Positions 21,276 to 34,079 of a stretch of DNA of 64,000 nt are shown piece after piece; position 1 is the first letter of the stretch; the number at the start of each line of letters is the position of its first letter. Under the pieces are notes generated by a model. It saw only the letters and a list, made by a program, of their open reading frames with translations, was not told where the DNA came from and did no database searches. The stretch lies in the NCBI GenBank assembly GCA_964023275.1, contig OZ029915.1, positions 14,452,712 through 14,516,711 on the forward strand, given 5' to 3'. The position numbers were made by a program, and so were the translations under genes. The DNA is from Norana najaformis. Lineage: Eukaryota; Annelida; Clitellata; Crassiclitellata; Hormogastridae.

Positions 21276-22079
21276 ATATTTAGTCGGCAAAGACCAATAA
21301 CGATTTAAAGTAAATTAAATTAAATAACATTTATCAAACGCAGAATATACATAGGGAAAGCAGTAATAGGCTTGCAGATGGCGTCCGTACCAAACTGAAA
21401 GTTTGTGGTGCCCCTTGGATGATAGCCCACCTTGTATAGTGCCCTCCACTTCTGTCTGCAGCCTCTGCCACTTCCCGCTACCTCCACCTCTGCCGTGTTC
21501 AACTACCTGCACCTTGCAACCTCACACGGCGGGTCTGAGAGAAGTGCAGTGTGGGGACGCCATGCCAAGCTTACTTGATGGCTTTCTTGGAAAGGGCGAC
21601 AAAAGAAGGGTTCAAGAAGCCATGCTGGGCCGTGCGGTGGTGGGATTGGGGAGGCTGAAAATTTGCTGGTACTTATTCTTACGTGTATATGCTACTTCCT
21701 TACTAATCGTGCAATATATGATCATTGGATGCCTTCAGCTGGCTGGATTTACTCACAGAACCAAGTAATTACTATCAAATCACCAATTAGAACAAATATT
21801 GGAAATCTTTAATTCAGAAGTACAAAAATAATTTTATTTCAACAAATTTATGTTTGAGCAATTATTTGCTAATGGTGACCATGTATTTATGGCTGTCATT
21901 AGCAAACGCTCTTATATCGTGACTGGAAATCTGTGTGTTGATTTTAAAAAACATTGGCAGTGACAAATGCACTTGTTGGTGCTCAGTTAGACTGTGTAAA
22001 TGATGCATTGTTATACAGCATACCCTCTTTTAATGTAAAAGAGTTCCAGAGGGTTCAAAACTCTTTCTAGGGTTGTTAC

Positions 22080-22440
22080 ATGTTCTTCTTCATCAGATGC
22101 ACTAGACTGCCCTTGTGAATTTCACTGGCTTCCTGCTGAATGGCGTATTAAGTTTAAAATTGCATACGTGACCCTTAAGACTTCGAACACCGGCCTTCCT
22201 TCATATCTTAGCACATTGCTGACTCCATATTGCCCTCCTAGATTCTTGCGTTCTTCTGTTACTGGTTTGTTGCAAGAACCTAGGTTCAGGACAATTGTAG
22301 GATCACGTACCTTTAGCTGCTGTTCTTGCATTTTGGAACCGTCTACCACAAATGGCCCAACTTGCAAACTCACTGTCATCTTTTAATTCACTTCTTAAGA
22401 CTAACTACTTCTCCCTGGCTATTGCGTGATTCCCTCTTGG
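22080..22440 (+). pseudogene. CR1-type LINE C-terminal fragment
   Basis: Encodes LHWLPAEWRIKFKIAYVTLK-like text (from 22119), then 'TGLPSYLSTLLTPYCPPRFL' and 'RSSVTGLL..PRFRTIVG', the conserved region after the RT domain in CR1 elements. It ends with 'FNSLLKTNYFSLAI'. It lies in receptor intron 1. Confidence 0.6.
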
Positions 22441-22848
22441 CCCCTAGTGAACATACATCCGCAACTCAGATTCAGGTGTATTGACATTGCATGTTTAAAA
22501 AATGCTTGAAATAAATTAATAAATAGGGCCATATAATGGGTTCATAAGGACTGGTGTCTTTTGTAATGATTGTCCAGTTTCAACATCCTCTTGTCAAAGG
22601 TGTCTCCATGCAGACAGATTTGCTCGTTCTTCAATTTTGAACTTGCTCTATGTGGCATGGAGGCTGTGCTAGGATTTACACTTCTCTTTAGTATGGACTT
22701 GCTTTAGGTGACAAGTCATTGTATAGCGCAAATGTATTCATGCAGTGCAGTCTTGAAGACGGAAGGTGTAACAAAGTGCTGTGTCTTAACAGTATATTTA
22801 TTTGATCATTGATTGGTATGTCTATTCTTTGGAATGTATTGCCTTTAG

Positions 22849-23148
22849 TTCTTACGCCTAATGATCCTCGAGGAGTCGTTGGTGAGTCTTTGCAAATGTG
22901 GTGCACCATTTCTTCAACTTCTATGCTTAAATCTTTGGATCTGGAGCTGCATGTACAGCTGGAAACAGGACATCTTATCCAAGTGGATCCACGCTTCATT
23001 CATGCTGTAAATGAAACAACAGTGGAGATGAATTACCTGGACTTACCTTCAGGGTTTAATAATGCACTAGTTATTTGCAGGCAGAATGCTAGTAGAAGCA
23101 GCCAGACAAGGACTACAGAAATTGATACGCAGCTTCTTCGGGTTGGCT
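22849..23148 (+). CDS. Receptor exon: Ig-like domain (D1)
   Basis: Exactly 100 codons, phase 1 to phase 1 (acceptor CCTTTAG, donor GTAAGT at 23149). It carries the two Ig cysteines, in GESLQMWCTIS and NALVICRQN, about 67 residues apart. It also has sequons NET and NAS, and a final strand TEIDTQLLRVG. A lone Ig-like domain coded by one phase 1-1 exon before the cytokine-binding module is the gp130/LIFR-family arrangement. It follows the signal-peptide exon in matching phase. Confidence 0.7.
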
Positions 23149-25280
23149 GTAAGTATACACAAATTAAGTTACATAGCTGTTCTTTTGTCTGTATTGTAAT
23201 GATAAGAAAGAAGCATCAAGCCTTACTTACTTTCAAAGGACCGAGTACAAAAGCTCTTCTCTTCGTATGAAACAAATACGGTTTGTCTTTAACCTGTGTA
23301 TTTAAATCCCACTGCATCTTATGAAATTCACAATACATGTGTTGCTATATAATATGTTGGGAAAGGTTGCTCATTTGTTAATTTGCAGTTGCACTTTAAC
23401 TAAATAGTCTTTCAACTTCAGGGTTACTTGTACATATCTGATGACCAGTAGCAAAAGAGGCCTGTACTAAATGATCATTTACCTTACCTTATTACCTTAC
23501 CTTATGCATCTGGGAGTTTATTCTGAAAACCTCTCAACAGTGGTGTTTGAAAACCTGTGATTAGGATATCAGTCAACATGTTGAAAGCATGTTGACTGAA
23601 TCCTACTGCACGCCTCAGTGTCTTTTATGGAGTCGCCTCAGTTCTGCATCTCTGTCCCATTAATGATGACTTGGATTTATATGAGACAACTTTGTTGTCT
23701 GCCTTGGATGATTCTATTTTGTATAGACCAGTGGGCAGTTTGATCTTTGAAATTTGATCCTTTTGCTGAAGAGGAACAGTGTGAGCTTTTGAATTACAAA
23801 GATCTAGACCCGGATGACAATATTAGGAATAATCTTTGCAACAGCTCCTTTCAAACTCTGGGTTCTTTAAAATCACACTTTTTAAAACCGTTATGCTTTG
23901 TGTAGAATTATGCGCATAAATTCTAGAAGTCTGTATTCAAAAGTAGCTGATATTCAAATTCTCCTGCCACAACTTCCAGTTACCATTTTGGCTGCGACTG
24001 AACCTGGCTTGTTTTTATTGCTGCTAAAACTATATCTCAGGCTGTTCTGGACTCGGGATAGAAGGAAGTGGTAGGAAGATAAACTGTGTCAGAAATTTTG
24101 AGCATGTGCTTGCTGCTCTGCCTTCAAAAGTTCCTTGTTAAAATCTCCAAATAAGAACGCTGTTTTCCCCCATGTTTAAGAACCGGATAACAACTGTTCC
24201 AATTCAGCAGTGGAAGCATCCAAAGTGGGTCCAGGCGGATGATAAATTGCACCAGATGCACAGTATTTTCCCTTCCTTTATGAACTCTTATAAACAGACT
24301 CATACATAGCATGGCCTGCTGTAGATTTCCCCAGATAAAAGGTTTTATGCTTAATTGGTTTTACACTCTAATATGAAAGGCTACACCACCGCTCCTACCA
24401 CCAGTTCTGCATTTATATATAAATTACCACTTCCATCTATCCTGAGACCCACATATATCATTGATACTCAGTGATGTAGTTGAATCCACATCTATCTGAG
24501 TAGAGTCTGAGTCCATAAGCATTCCACTCCGAGTTGAGTCTTGGTGATTTAGCACTTGGTGAATTAGCTCGATTCTAGTCACTAGAAATTGACAACAAAA
24601 TAATTCAAAGCTGTTCAAAATAAAAGTTATATTAATGCAGATATAAATGTTGCGGTAATTTGTTTATATTGCACTTCAAAATGATAAAATTGAACTAAGT
24701 TTTGCTTGATGTGGCTTGATGAGGACACAAAAATTTTCCCACTGCTAAACATGTGTCCAACAGGCCCACTGACAGCAGGAATAGCATCAGGAAGAGCTAA
24801 AACTTTAACATTACTGAGTGCAGTTATGGCAATACAGTAGCCTGTTCTGCCCAAGCTCCAACTAGGTCATTTGAACCAAACTGTCACTCTACTTTAGGTA
24901 TTCTTGAAATTCTTCAGCTGCAGGCTGATTGTGTGAAGTGTAATTTGATGATGATAGTGAAATAACCATCTCTTCTTGGGAGCAGAGGTTCACTTTATGG
25001 GTGGGGCTTGAGATGTTGAGTTTTGTTAAATTCCATCATACTGAGATGCATGTATAAATAATTTCAAAAGATACAAGTCTAAATAATGGGCTTCAGGCAA
25101 ATTTGTCTACAGTGTCAGTAAAATTATAATGTCTAATTTAACTCAGCATCAGTAACAAGTATACAGTAAACAAATTCGCTGTGCCTTCAAACTGCTCACT
25201 GCACATGACTTTATTTCAGTATTTTATTAATATAAACTTTCAAAAACAAAAATGTCTTTGAAAGTTTATATAATTATGTG
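23149..25280. other. Receptor intron, no gene recognised
   Basis: Large intron. It has a small (CCTTA)n patch near 23482-23508 and otherwise unrecognised AT-rich sequence. The missing exon for the first half of the N-terminal cytokine-binding domain should lie between here and 40557, but I could not identify it. Confidence 0.5.
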
Positions 25281-25460
25281 TATGTGTGTATGTATATGAA
25301 TGTATGTATGTATGTATGTATGTATTTATATGTGTGTGTATTTATTTATTTGTTTGTATGTATGTATGTATGTATGTATTGATGTCTGTATGTATGAATG
25401 TATGTATATATGTAAGCATGAATGTGATTGTATGTATGTATGTATGTATGTATGTATATT
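25281..25460. repeat. (TATG)n microsatellite, left copy
   Basis: Imperfect TATG array. Its last 80 bases, with ATTGATGTCTGTATG and GTAAGCATGAATGTGATTG, recur almost unchanged at 26268-26350. Confidence 0.9.
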
Positions 25461-25564
25461 GTAATTTAAAATATGTATAGCACTACTTCAAGATAAATTC
25501 ATCAGTGGCACTCTCTGCACAAACCACAATGATGTCAGAAATGTTATTAAGATCATAAAGTTTA

Positions 25565-26160
25565 TCATTTAGCAGTCAGTTGTTAGAAGAAGTAGAAAAG
25601 TCACCAGTGACAAGCCCGCACACACATGCAGAGGCCTCCCAACAGGTTCCCATCCAGAGTAGACGGATGACTCGATGTTCATAGTGTCCCTGGACCAAGC
25701 AGTGTCAAAGATGTAGGACCAAGTCGAACGACAGCGTTGCACACACGAAAGCACGATCATCCACAGCGTCCCACGTAGTTGGCAGAAGACACGGCATCTG
25801 GACGTTTGCTCGAGCACTCAGGCCGATCCTTAGTAGACAGCACTTCTGTTTAATGGTACAAACCCCTTCGGTAAGGCGGTTGAAGCAGATCCGATGTCAT
25901 AGCTCGTTTGCTGCAACCGTCCAACTCGACACTGGACCTGACATCCCTTTGACTAGAGATGGACTCTTCCAATGTCGAATGGGCGTTAAGCACATGCAGA
26001 ATAAAACCGTCCGAAAGGTCAAAATTCGTGTGTCAAACTCATGCAAAAATATCCAGTACATGAACTTGATCAGTTACAGTCCGAACGTGAAAGAACAATT
26101 GATAAACTCATTAACTCCACTTTAAGACAAACTTTATGACGAAATGATGAGCGGCCGAAA
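25565..26160. other. GC-richer segment between duplicated microsatellites
   Basis: About 600 bases clearly richer in G+C than the surroundings, with frames on both strands (25569-25817 minus, 25853-26125 plus) but no domain I recognise. The sharp composition change and the duplicated flanks suggest an inserted or transposed segment. Its identity is unknown. Confidence 0.5.
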
Positions 26161-26202
26161 ACCAGCGACATCATGGCCGCTGGTCATGCGCAGTTTTGTC
26201 AA

Positions 26203-26392
26203 GTAAGTACAGTAAGTATGTATTTATGCATGTTTATATGTATGTACATATTATGTATGTACATATTATGTATGTATGTATGTATTGATGTCTGTATGCG
26301 TGAATGTATGTATATATGTAAGCATGAATGTGATTGTATGTATGTATGTACAGTAAGTATGTATTTATACATGTTTATACTGTATGTATGTC
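26203..26392. repeat. (TATG)n microsatellite, right copy
   Basis: Shares an 80-base near-identical stretch with the array at 25366-25456. See the left copy. Confidence 0.9.
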
Positions 26393-27039
26393 TAATGACA
26401 AAGCCTCAATCGATTGTGCTGAGCATGAAAGACTTGCTAAGGGTCTCAACACAGTAACCATCTCATGGGTGGCTCAAACCTACATGCTCTGCATTGCAAG
26501 GCTAGCACTTAAACCAAACATTGTATGTGTTGCTTACTTATTTCATCACCCACAACTGTGTATGCTTTTATAACAGCAAACCTAATGTTCTACAGATTTT
26601 ATCATATGACATTTTTTTTCTGAAATACATCCTTTTGTGTTTTATTGGATAAAAATGTGAAATGTCATAGTGACATCAGCATCCTGTTATCAAATGCAGA
26701 AATGTAATATATTAGCACCTTAATTACTGTCCATAAAACATAGAGAGATCATGAAAATACTTGGTTAAAGCATCAGAATATGTCACCAGAGTCATTTTCT
26801 GTACTGAAAGCATCGGAGTACGTTGATAAAGTAATTTTTCTGTAGTGGTCAAAGCATCTGGATATTTAGCCAATGTCATATGCCCAAAATTTTATGGTGT
26901 TTATTTGCTGACTAATGTTAACTGTGCTGTATGCTTACCCAACTTATGAAGTAATTTATGCAATAACAGGAGAAATATAGAAAAAATGAATGCACTGAGT
27001 AGAATTTCAGATTGTTCCATGCTTGTCTTTTCTATGATC
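26393..27039. other. Receptor intron, nothing recognised
   Basis: AT-rich intronic sequence without a recognisable repeat or coding block. Confidence 0.5.
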
Positions 27040-28400
27040 CATACTGCAACGTGTTCAACTAGCCTATTATGCATATTGTAGGAAGAGATGTGGTAGATAA
27101 TAGAATTTGCATAATCCAGTCGTGGCTAAACACGTGCTACAGCAATGGAAGTGGCCATATCATCAGTAAGGACAGGATGGATGTGCATTAAGGCTCTGAG
27201 ATGAAAGACAGGAAGGAGTTTGCTGATAGCAGAAACATGTTGCTTAAAAGATGAAGCTTAGAATGGAATCAGGTGTGACTCCAAGAGTTGCAATTTTTTC
27301 TAACAGGTTAACATTTGTACTGGCTATACCGACTTTGTGAATGGAAGGAAGGTAAGTGATTTAAATGGTGATGGGTGTCAAGGAATATTACCTCCAACTT
27401 GGCCACAGACCATTTTGACAGAACCAGGAATAAAAGTTACATAATGCCAAAATCATGGTATTCGGCAGAGAGGGCAATATAAAATTAGGTGTCATTATCA
27501 TCAGAAATGTCAAACTGAGGCACAAGATGACCGATATGGGAAATGTAAGATGACCGATATGGGAAATGTAAGCAGAAAAGAGTATTGGTCCAAGTACAGA
27601 GCCCTGAGGAACACTAGTATGAAGACGAGTAGGAAGAGAAGTTGACTGACCTATTTGATTGGTTTGAGAACTGTTTAACAAATAAGGTGTTAGTTAGCTA
27701 AGGGTAGTTCCAGAGATGCCAAAACTGGTTCTAAGCCTAGAGGTCAGCTCCTTATGATCAGTGGTTTCGAATATGGCACTGAGATGAAGTGAAGCTAGAA
27801 ATGTGGGCTGGCCATGGTCCGCATCTCGGTAGTTATCGTTTAAACTGTATACTAAAGCAGTTTCTGTTGAAAGAAATGGCTAGCAGCCTTCTGCTCAGAC
27901 TGAAAAGTGTTGAAAACTGTTGAACCAGTAACATGTGTGTTGAACTAGTAACATGTGGAAATCTGGCAAGAAATAAACGTTCAGTTGTTCTAGAAAACTT
28001 ATTTAGGTTAGACACTGGGTGGTAATTAGAGGTAAAATCAGGATCAAGACCGGGTTTCTTGATTAGTGGAGTGACTACTGCTTCTTTAAACATTCAGGAA
28101 AAATACCTTCAGCGAAGGCAAAATTGGCAAGTTCACAGATAAGTTCCGAAGAATGCCAGGGTATGATTTTATTAGTGATGTAGGAATATAATGAACAGAT
28201 GAGTTTTGCTTTGCATGGAAGTAATAATTTTATAAACTTCCTGAAAGGTAACTGGGGTAACAAAGTGAGTAAACTGCCAGAAAACACAAGAGCAGGGAAA
28301 ATGGATGCAGCCACAGAAGCTACATTAGGAAAAAATTGAGAACAAGGAACATAGTCTATCAAGTTCTTCACTACTACAGTGGTGAATTGTTTCAAAGAAT
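27040..28400 (-). pseudogene. CR1/L2-type LINE reverse transcriptase relic
   Basis: Right to left: 'LANFAFAEGIFPECLKKA.VTPLIKKPGLDPDFTSNYHPVSNL' in two frames (28150-28010), 'LFLARFPHV', then SVPQGSVLGPILFSAYI (27640-27580) and worn downstream blocks with 'SFHSKLHL' (27270) and 'HDWIMQ' (27120, for SRLDYCN). At least four frame changes. It lies inside the large receptor intron, antisense to the gene. Confidence 0.75.
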
Positions 28401-29460
28401 GAAGAAATCATTTTAAAATGCAGCAGTGTTCCTTTATGCTAGTTCAAGATACCAACTACAGTGCAAAACACTTAAGACGAAAATGGATAGGACAGAATTT
28501 TGCTTAGTACAAAATGAAAACTTGGTCCATTCCGATGTCAATGCATTTTTAAGTCAAATTATTCTCTTAAGACGAAACTGATAAGACTTAAAGATTGGTT
28601 ATTATGAAAATGATTTCTGTCCGTGAATGTAATTCCATGCAAAGTTCATCTGATAAGATGAAATATCGACTCACACACAACAGCTGCAGCTTGCTGTAAG
28701 GTTTCGGGTTTGTACTTCCGAATATGCCTCAGATAGTTTGACAGCGTTGGTCTTTGATGAATGTCACCACTCAAGGAATGAGATAGTGCACATGTTTATA
28801 CTGCAATTGGGTGATTGATGGTAAGAAACTCACTGACCACAACTTCAGGCCCGTCCAAATGTGTTGGTGCATGAGACCATAGATTTCATAATCATCAAAA
28901 TGATGCCTATATATAGGAAGTAGACTTATAGTTCTCTACACTAATATGGCCATTTCATTCATGGGTAAATTAAGGCAACGAAATGAGAACAACCAGAAGA
29001 TCTGGTTATGTCTGTTCAGAGAAAACTGCAAGTGAATCAGAGGGTCCTCATGAACCATGAAAGAGACTTGTGGTGTCATGGACTGTATAGGCCTACACAG
29101 ATTCATAGTTATGTTGACTCTGTTGGTATATAGTTGTTGTTTCAGAGGTGTGACTCTCCTTTGCTAATGTAGCAAATAAACCTAAATCCAAATGGCCGCT
29201 AAAGTTAGTAGGAAGAATACTGTGTTTCTGGCCATTAAAAACTGTAGCCTGTCACACGTAATATTATAACTGTTTATTCTACCTGTATTTAAAATCCTTG
29301 CTGACAGTTTTAAGTGGAATAAACTTAATGGTGTAATATCAGTTCCAGTTAGCAGCCTTCTGTAATCTTATAGGCCTGCATGTGCATGTGTATGCGTCAT
29401 TTGCTGCTGCATGGTAAGACATGCAGCCATAACGCGTTGCTGGCTGGCATGCTGTGCTTA
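28401..29460. other. Receptor intron, nothing recognised
   Basis: Contains two loose copies of CTTAAGACGAAA (28468, 28568) and a TAGGCCTAC 9-mer near 29092. No coding block is supported. Confidence 0.45.
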
Positions 29461-29468
29461 CTATTGCC

Positions 29469-30017
29469 TCACGGCTTATACGAAATTCGGTTAAGACTAA
29501 ATGTCCACTCTGGTACGCTGTCTTTTGTCTTAACTAAACTGCATTGTATTATGGAATTAGTCCTGATGTGAAGAGTTAATAAGTTTAATGGTGTGATGAC
29601 AAAGTCGGATTCTTTGTATGTTTTTCCACTGATGCTCAAGTCACTGTCACAGGTGCTTGGCACTGATGGCTTCTGCTGTGGTCGATGAACACTATGACAA
29701 AATGGGGCAACATCAGCAAGTGCTTCAATGATAGTTCTTTTCACCTGCTTTGTGAACATTGAAGCAGTAGACTCAGCCACTTTGAACAGTGACGAGCTGT
29801 ATAGTCTGCTCAAAGCCTTTTAGGTCAATGTTCTTAATTTGCGGAAATGTGAACACATCAGGCTGGCAGTGTTGTACTTTCTGTGTCTGGCATTCTCAGT
29901 TGCGACATAACTTCGCTGGGCAAGGGTGACCGGCTGAGTTCTACACTCAGATCCACCTGCCTCACTGCCCCTTCTACTTCCGACGTAAAACGACCTTTTC
30001 ATATCATCTCTGCCCAT
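29469..30017 (-). pseudogene. Unidentified coding remnant
   Basis: About 180 codons in a single minus-strand frame broken by one TAA (29820-29822), between 'HFRKLRTLT' and 'KALSRLYSSSLFKVAE'. The same frame stays open on both sides, which is unusual in AT-rich intron DNA, so this may be a recently disabled gene or element. I recognise no domain, and chance cannot be excluded. Confidence 0.3.
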
Positions 30018-30667
30018 AGTATCTGTTCTTTTTAAGGAAGGCTTAGGATTTTGGCCGCTTCCGTAAGGGAGTCAACATTGTAAAGTTGTGTCTTGGGATC
30101 CGACTCGGTCGCCTGATGGCCAATGCTCAGAACAGGTTTCATTCCTTTACCGACAGTAGTTGTTACTTATTTTGTGTCTTCATTAATACGGGCTTTTCTT
30201 CACCACCATTCTACATATCGTAATTCTAGAACTACCACCATTAATACGAAACACCATTTGTTCTCTTATTTCCTGGGACAGGGGAGTCTTATGACACATC
30301 TCTGTGTCTTTCTGCCCTAGATATTGTGCAGTGCATCTCCCGCTATCACCTGTCTCTCGCTCCATCTCGGTGTGTAGGACTCCCAGCCTCACACATATGT
30401 GTCATGCGACACAACTTATGGAATCAGTTTTTGTACTGGGTTTATGTGCTGGCAATTAGCAGCCTTAATTAAGTGGAACTCTTTCATTTCTGATTCCTGC
30501 TCTACTAGGGCCTCCTAGCGACTCTGCTATAATGAGTATACATACTGACTATGCTGTCAGTGGGAAGCTCAGGCGGTGAGGGAGAGGACTGGCCACCCCC
30601 TCGTATGTCAAGGCTAAGATGAATGAAGTTGTTAGCACTCTATACCCATAGCTGCTCATAGGGCAGT
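30018..30667. other. Nothing recognised
   Basis: Intronic sequence without supported features; the short open frames here look random. Confidence 0.45.
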
Positions 30668-31932
30668 TTAACCCTTAACCGACGAGAGAAATTTTTCCGC
30701 CTAGGCCCTGACGACGAGCGATTTTTACCGGAAAACGCTTATTAATTAAATGTCGTACAAATTGATATCATTCTTTAGCATTTTATTTCCTCTTTCAAAC
30801 CATCTTCCAGTTTTTGAGAAAAAAATTTTGAAGGTACCCATAGTTGCCCCAAACTGTACCCACCCCATTTGAAAACTTTTTTCATGTTCAAACCCCTATA
30901 GAAAACATTTTCAGTGACAACTCATGTAGTGTCAGCACATGAACTGTGCAGCAATTAATATCAGACAAAACCTCCAAAAAAGTTTGAAAATATTTTCATA
31001 AATGAAGGAGATATAATATTTTTAGTATGCAGACAGTAGTCGTACCAGAGGAGTAACAAGAAATGCCTAAAAAGTAAGAAATTTTTAACTTATCAGATAG
31101 TTTTTTGGGCCACCGCTGCAACATGCACACCAACAGGACAACAACAGTAACATTACAACAAGCCAGGCACACAGAGAGGCAAACACACTGACGTTTGTTT
31201 CCTTTTCAGATATTTGGTAGCTCTCAAAATAGCCATTTTTATGAATGATGGTCACCTTGAAGATGGATGAAGCCTCGTGAATCGACTCCTCTTTCTCGAT
31301 AGACTGGACTGAACAGTTCTAAGACGACAATTTAGAATGGAAATTTTAACAGTTGTATCGATGTGTTATATTGCTTACCTTCCTTACACTCCACAGAACC
31401 ACTATCTGATTTTGCTCGTTGCAAATGTGGAAGCATAAAACTTTGCACAAAGCAACTTTACATGCTTCACAATCATATCCAGTCTTCTTGGGGCAGCCTT
31501 TGGGATTCTTGATCTTGTTCTCTAAAACATAAGATGCTAGAGGAGAAGAGGTTTCCATTTTATTCTGTGGGGTTTACCTGCCTTCTGTGCATCTGACCTA
31601 CTCTGCTCACCATGCAGGCCTGGTCTGTTCAACTAGCACATCAAAAAAGCTTATCCAAAAGCAGTTAGAAAAATTTCAAAAAGGGTGCATCAGGGGCTGG
31701 TCCGCCACAGACGTTTGTAAATGGGACAGTTAGGGGTCAAATTGGAATATCTGCTACTTGTTCAGTCCTGTCTATCTCGCCCAAGTCATCCGCCTGACCC
31801 AGTTTCACGGTCCGCTAGCGTGTATCCGTAGCCGTCTAATTCGGAGTCGATGTCAGAATGTTCTTTAGCCAAAACCACTTTATCTTCTTCACTGGTGGCA
31901 AAATTAAGGCCACAACAACAACACGCCGCCAT
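30668..31932 (-). mobile_element. Internally deleted piggyBac-like element
   Basis: Minus strand. A 48-codon frame starts at 31932 (MAACCCCGLNF..., then an acidic stretch EHSDIDSELDG) and stops at 31786, like the acidic N-terminus of piggyBac transposases. At 31558-31346 a frame encodes CPKKTGYDCEACKVALCKVL and CF, the C-terminal Cys-rich zinc finger of that family (pattern C..C...LC...CF). The catalytic DDD core between them is absent. The left edge has TTAA (30668-30671) followed by CCCTTAACC, fitting the TTAA target of piggyBac. The right edge was not defined. It is non-autonomous and dead. Confidence 0.55.
30675..31100. repeat. 430-base dispersed repeat, copy 1
   Basis: Contains CTTTAGCATTTTATTTCCTC, 'GGTACCCATAGTTGCCCCAA' and 'TTTCATAAATGAAGGAGATA', repeated in order at 34080-34545 and in part at 34575-34665. 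Here it forms the non-coding left end of the piggyBac-like element. Confidence 0.7.
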
Positions 31933-34079
31933 TTTGGGTTATTTAAATTCGTGATTTAAATGTCCGATTTGATTGGTCGATTTTTATGTTTATAACCGAA
32001 TTCTAAAAATATCTTCCACTTATTTCTGTACTTAATTATAATATCTTGGCCTAATTGATGTAAGGTTTCAAAAATATAACGTTTGTGATAGGCTGAGAGC
32101 CGTCTACATAATAGTACATGCCCACTACCAATTACTACCAGCTCGTCGTGACCCATTATTGGGTTAAGGGACTGCTGTTTTCTTTTTTTGTTCATTATGG
32201 GTGTCTTGTGCATCTTACTGTTCTGTATTTGCAAGGTGTATGATTTTGACTTGGGATCAATAGTCAATGATGATGACGACGACGATGACAACGAAGATAA
32301 ATAACATGTTTTCCTTTGTGTTTCTAATTTCAAAGATCGCCCTTTCAAGCCATTCATTGTGAAAGATTATAAAGTTTACAACTGGGAGTATTTCTTGTTT
32401 ACTTGGGTCTTCAATGAAACGGATCCTGTTCACTTGACAAGATATGATGCATGGTTTAGAACAACGTAAGTCTGTCATTTTGCTTCAATTGCCACAATAA
32501 TTTTTATAAAATACAGTTTAGTTATTACAAAGACTAATGAGAGGAGAAAATTGAGTCCTTTAATTAGAATGCCAATATGTATAATGTACTTATGTATTTA
32601 CATCTGTATTATTATTTCTGTATATATTAAGTGCTACTAATGACAAAGCATTGATGGATGGTGCAGCGAACCCCATTTTATTGCGCATTTGGTTAGAGTT
32701 ATAATGCATTAGATTTACATACTCACTATTGTTGAATTTAGTGCATAGTCTAGCTAGAGTAGCTAAATAAGATTTAGATTTAAGATTAGCCGGCCAGCTA
32801 TAGAATAGGTAGGGTTTTATTATTAAGAAATTGGCCAGCATAAGTAGATATTTAGATATCAGTCAGTTTAGCTGGATATTTGGGTGGTTTTGACTGAGCA
32901 TTATGGAGCAAGACAGTCGTCCAATTGGATTAATGCAGACAGTGAGTCGGCAAAATTGAAAGATACCTTTGATATTCAAACAGCTGATCACCGTGGAAAC
33001 GAGATCGAGTGACTGAGCGTTTGCCACGTATGCCGATTACGTCACCTGGAAGCAGACGAACTATGATGGCTATTTAGTCGGCAGAACGTTGAAGATAGTC
33101 AGTCTTGTGTTGAGCCACGGTAAAGACCGATAAAAAATGGCTGCACATTACTGGTGAAGTAAAATCGAGTTTCAGCACTTTGAAGGGAATTAAATGCTGC
33201 GTTACTTGTGATTAATGAGTCGTACTGGCGATAGTAATAAGTCCATAGACTCACCAATCGAAGTTTGTGTCGAATCGGACGAAATAATCGAATGCTTGAT
33301 ATAGTCAATTATCAGCACCATGGCTGAGAAATTGTAAAATCTTCGATGTAGCGATAGTCAATTGAACTAAATGCGTATAGATAATCGAACGTTGTGAATC
33401 CTTGGTGAACTGTCTTCATACGGAAGATTATAGACAGCGGACTAATCATCAAGAATGGTTAAAGAGGATTACACGCCAATCCTTGATGTTGTTTCGTTCG
33501 GAAGAAGAAAGGCCATCTGCAAACCGCCATCTTCGTATACACAGAGAAAACCAAGAGGAATTATGCATGGTTCTGCTGCCGTTTCCAAACCGTGAACTGG
33601 CATCCAAAGAACTAAAGAAACTGGACTCCAGAAAGAACTTTGCACGGGGAAGGGAAGTAAAATAAACTGTATATATAGTTAGAATAGCTGGCCATAGGTA
33701 GTTAGCTAAATATTCTAACCGCTTGATTGTTGAAAACATTGCTGAAGGATAATTTGTCAATATATATGAATCATCAAAACTGATCTGTGACTGTCTATTA
33801 ACAAGCCAATATATTCAGATTAGTCACACGTAAAGAACAGTTGCTTGAGTAAAATGCACTCAATTTGTGATCTAAATTGAAGCATGGCGCTTCTCAGGCA
33901 GCTGTGCTAATTCATTTAGCGTCTCTGTGCCATCAAATGGTTCAAAGAGAAGGAAGCGCCACAGATGGTGCTTAGCAACTGTTCATGAAGGACTTACTCA
34001 AGGTTCTTAGACAGACTGTCTCAGGAAAGGCTTCTTGCTACAAGGCAAGCACTCAGACCAATTTGTGTGTATCTAGGCA
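31933..34079. other. Receptor intron, nothing firmly recognised
   Basis: Contains a GATGATGACGACGACGATGA run near 32265 and an 87-codon frame at 33402-33665 without a known domain. The sequences around 32790-32880 and 33665-33720 share 'AGCTGGCCATAGGTAG'-like words and might be the edges of a worn element, but I cannot support it. Confidence 0.4.

Noticed and set aside
28660-28831. Possible missing receptor exon ('VRECNSMQSSSDKMKYRLTH') before a GTAAGG donor, or 'TCLYCNWVID' before GTAAGA
   Set aside because: No polypyrimidine-AG acceptor, stops close upstream, and no clear cytokine-receptor cysteine/Trp pattern.
30183-30392. Minus-strand frame (LSQEIREQMVFRINGGSSR) as the helix-turn-helix of a Tc1/mariner-like transposase
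   Set aside because: The resemblance is limited to one short stretch, and no DDE domain, inverted repeats or TA flanks were seen.
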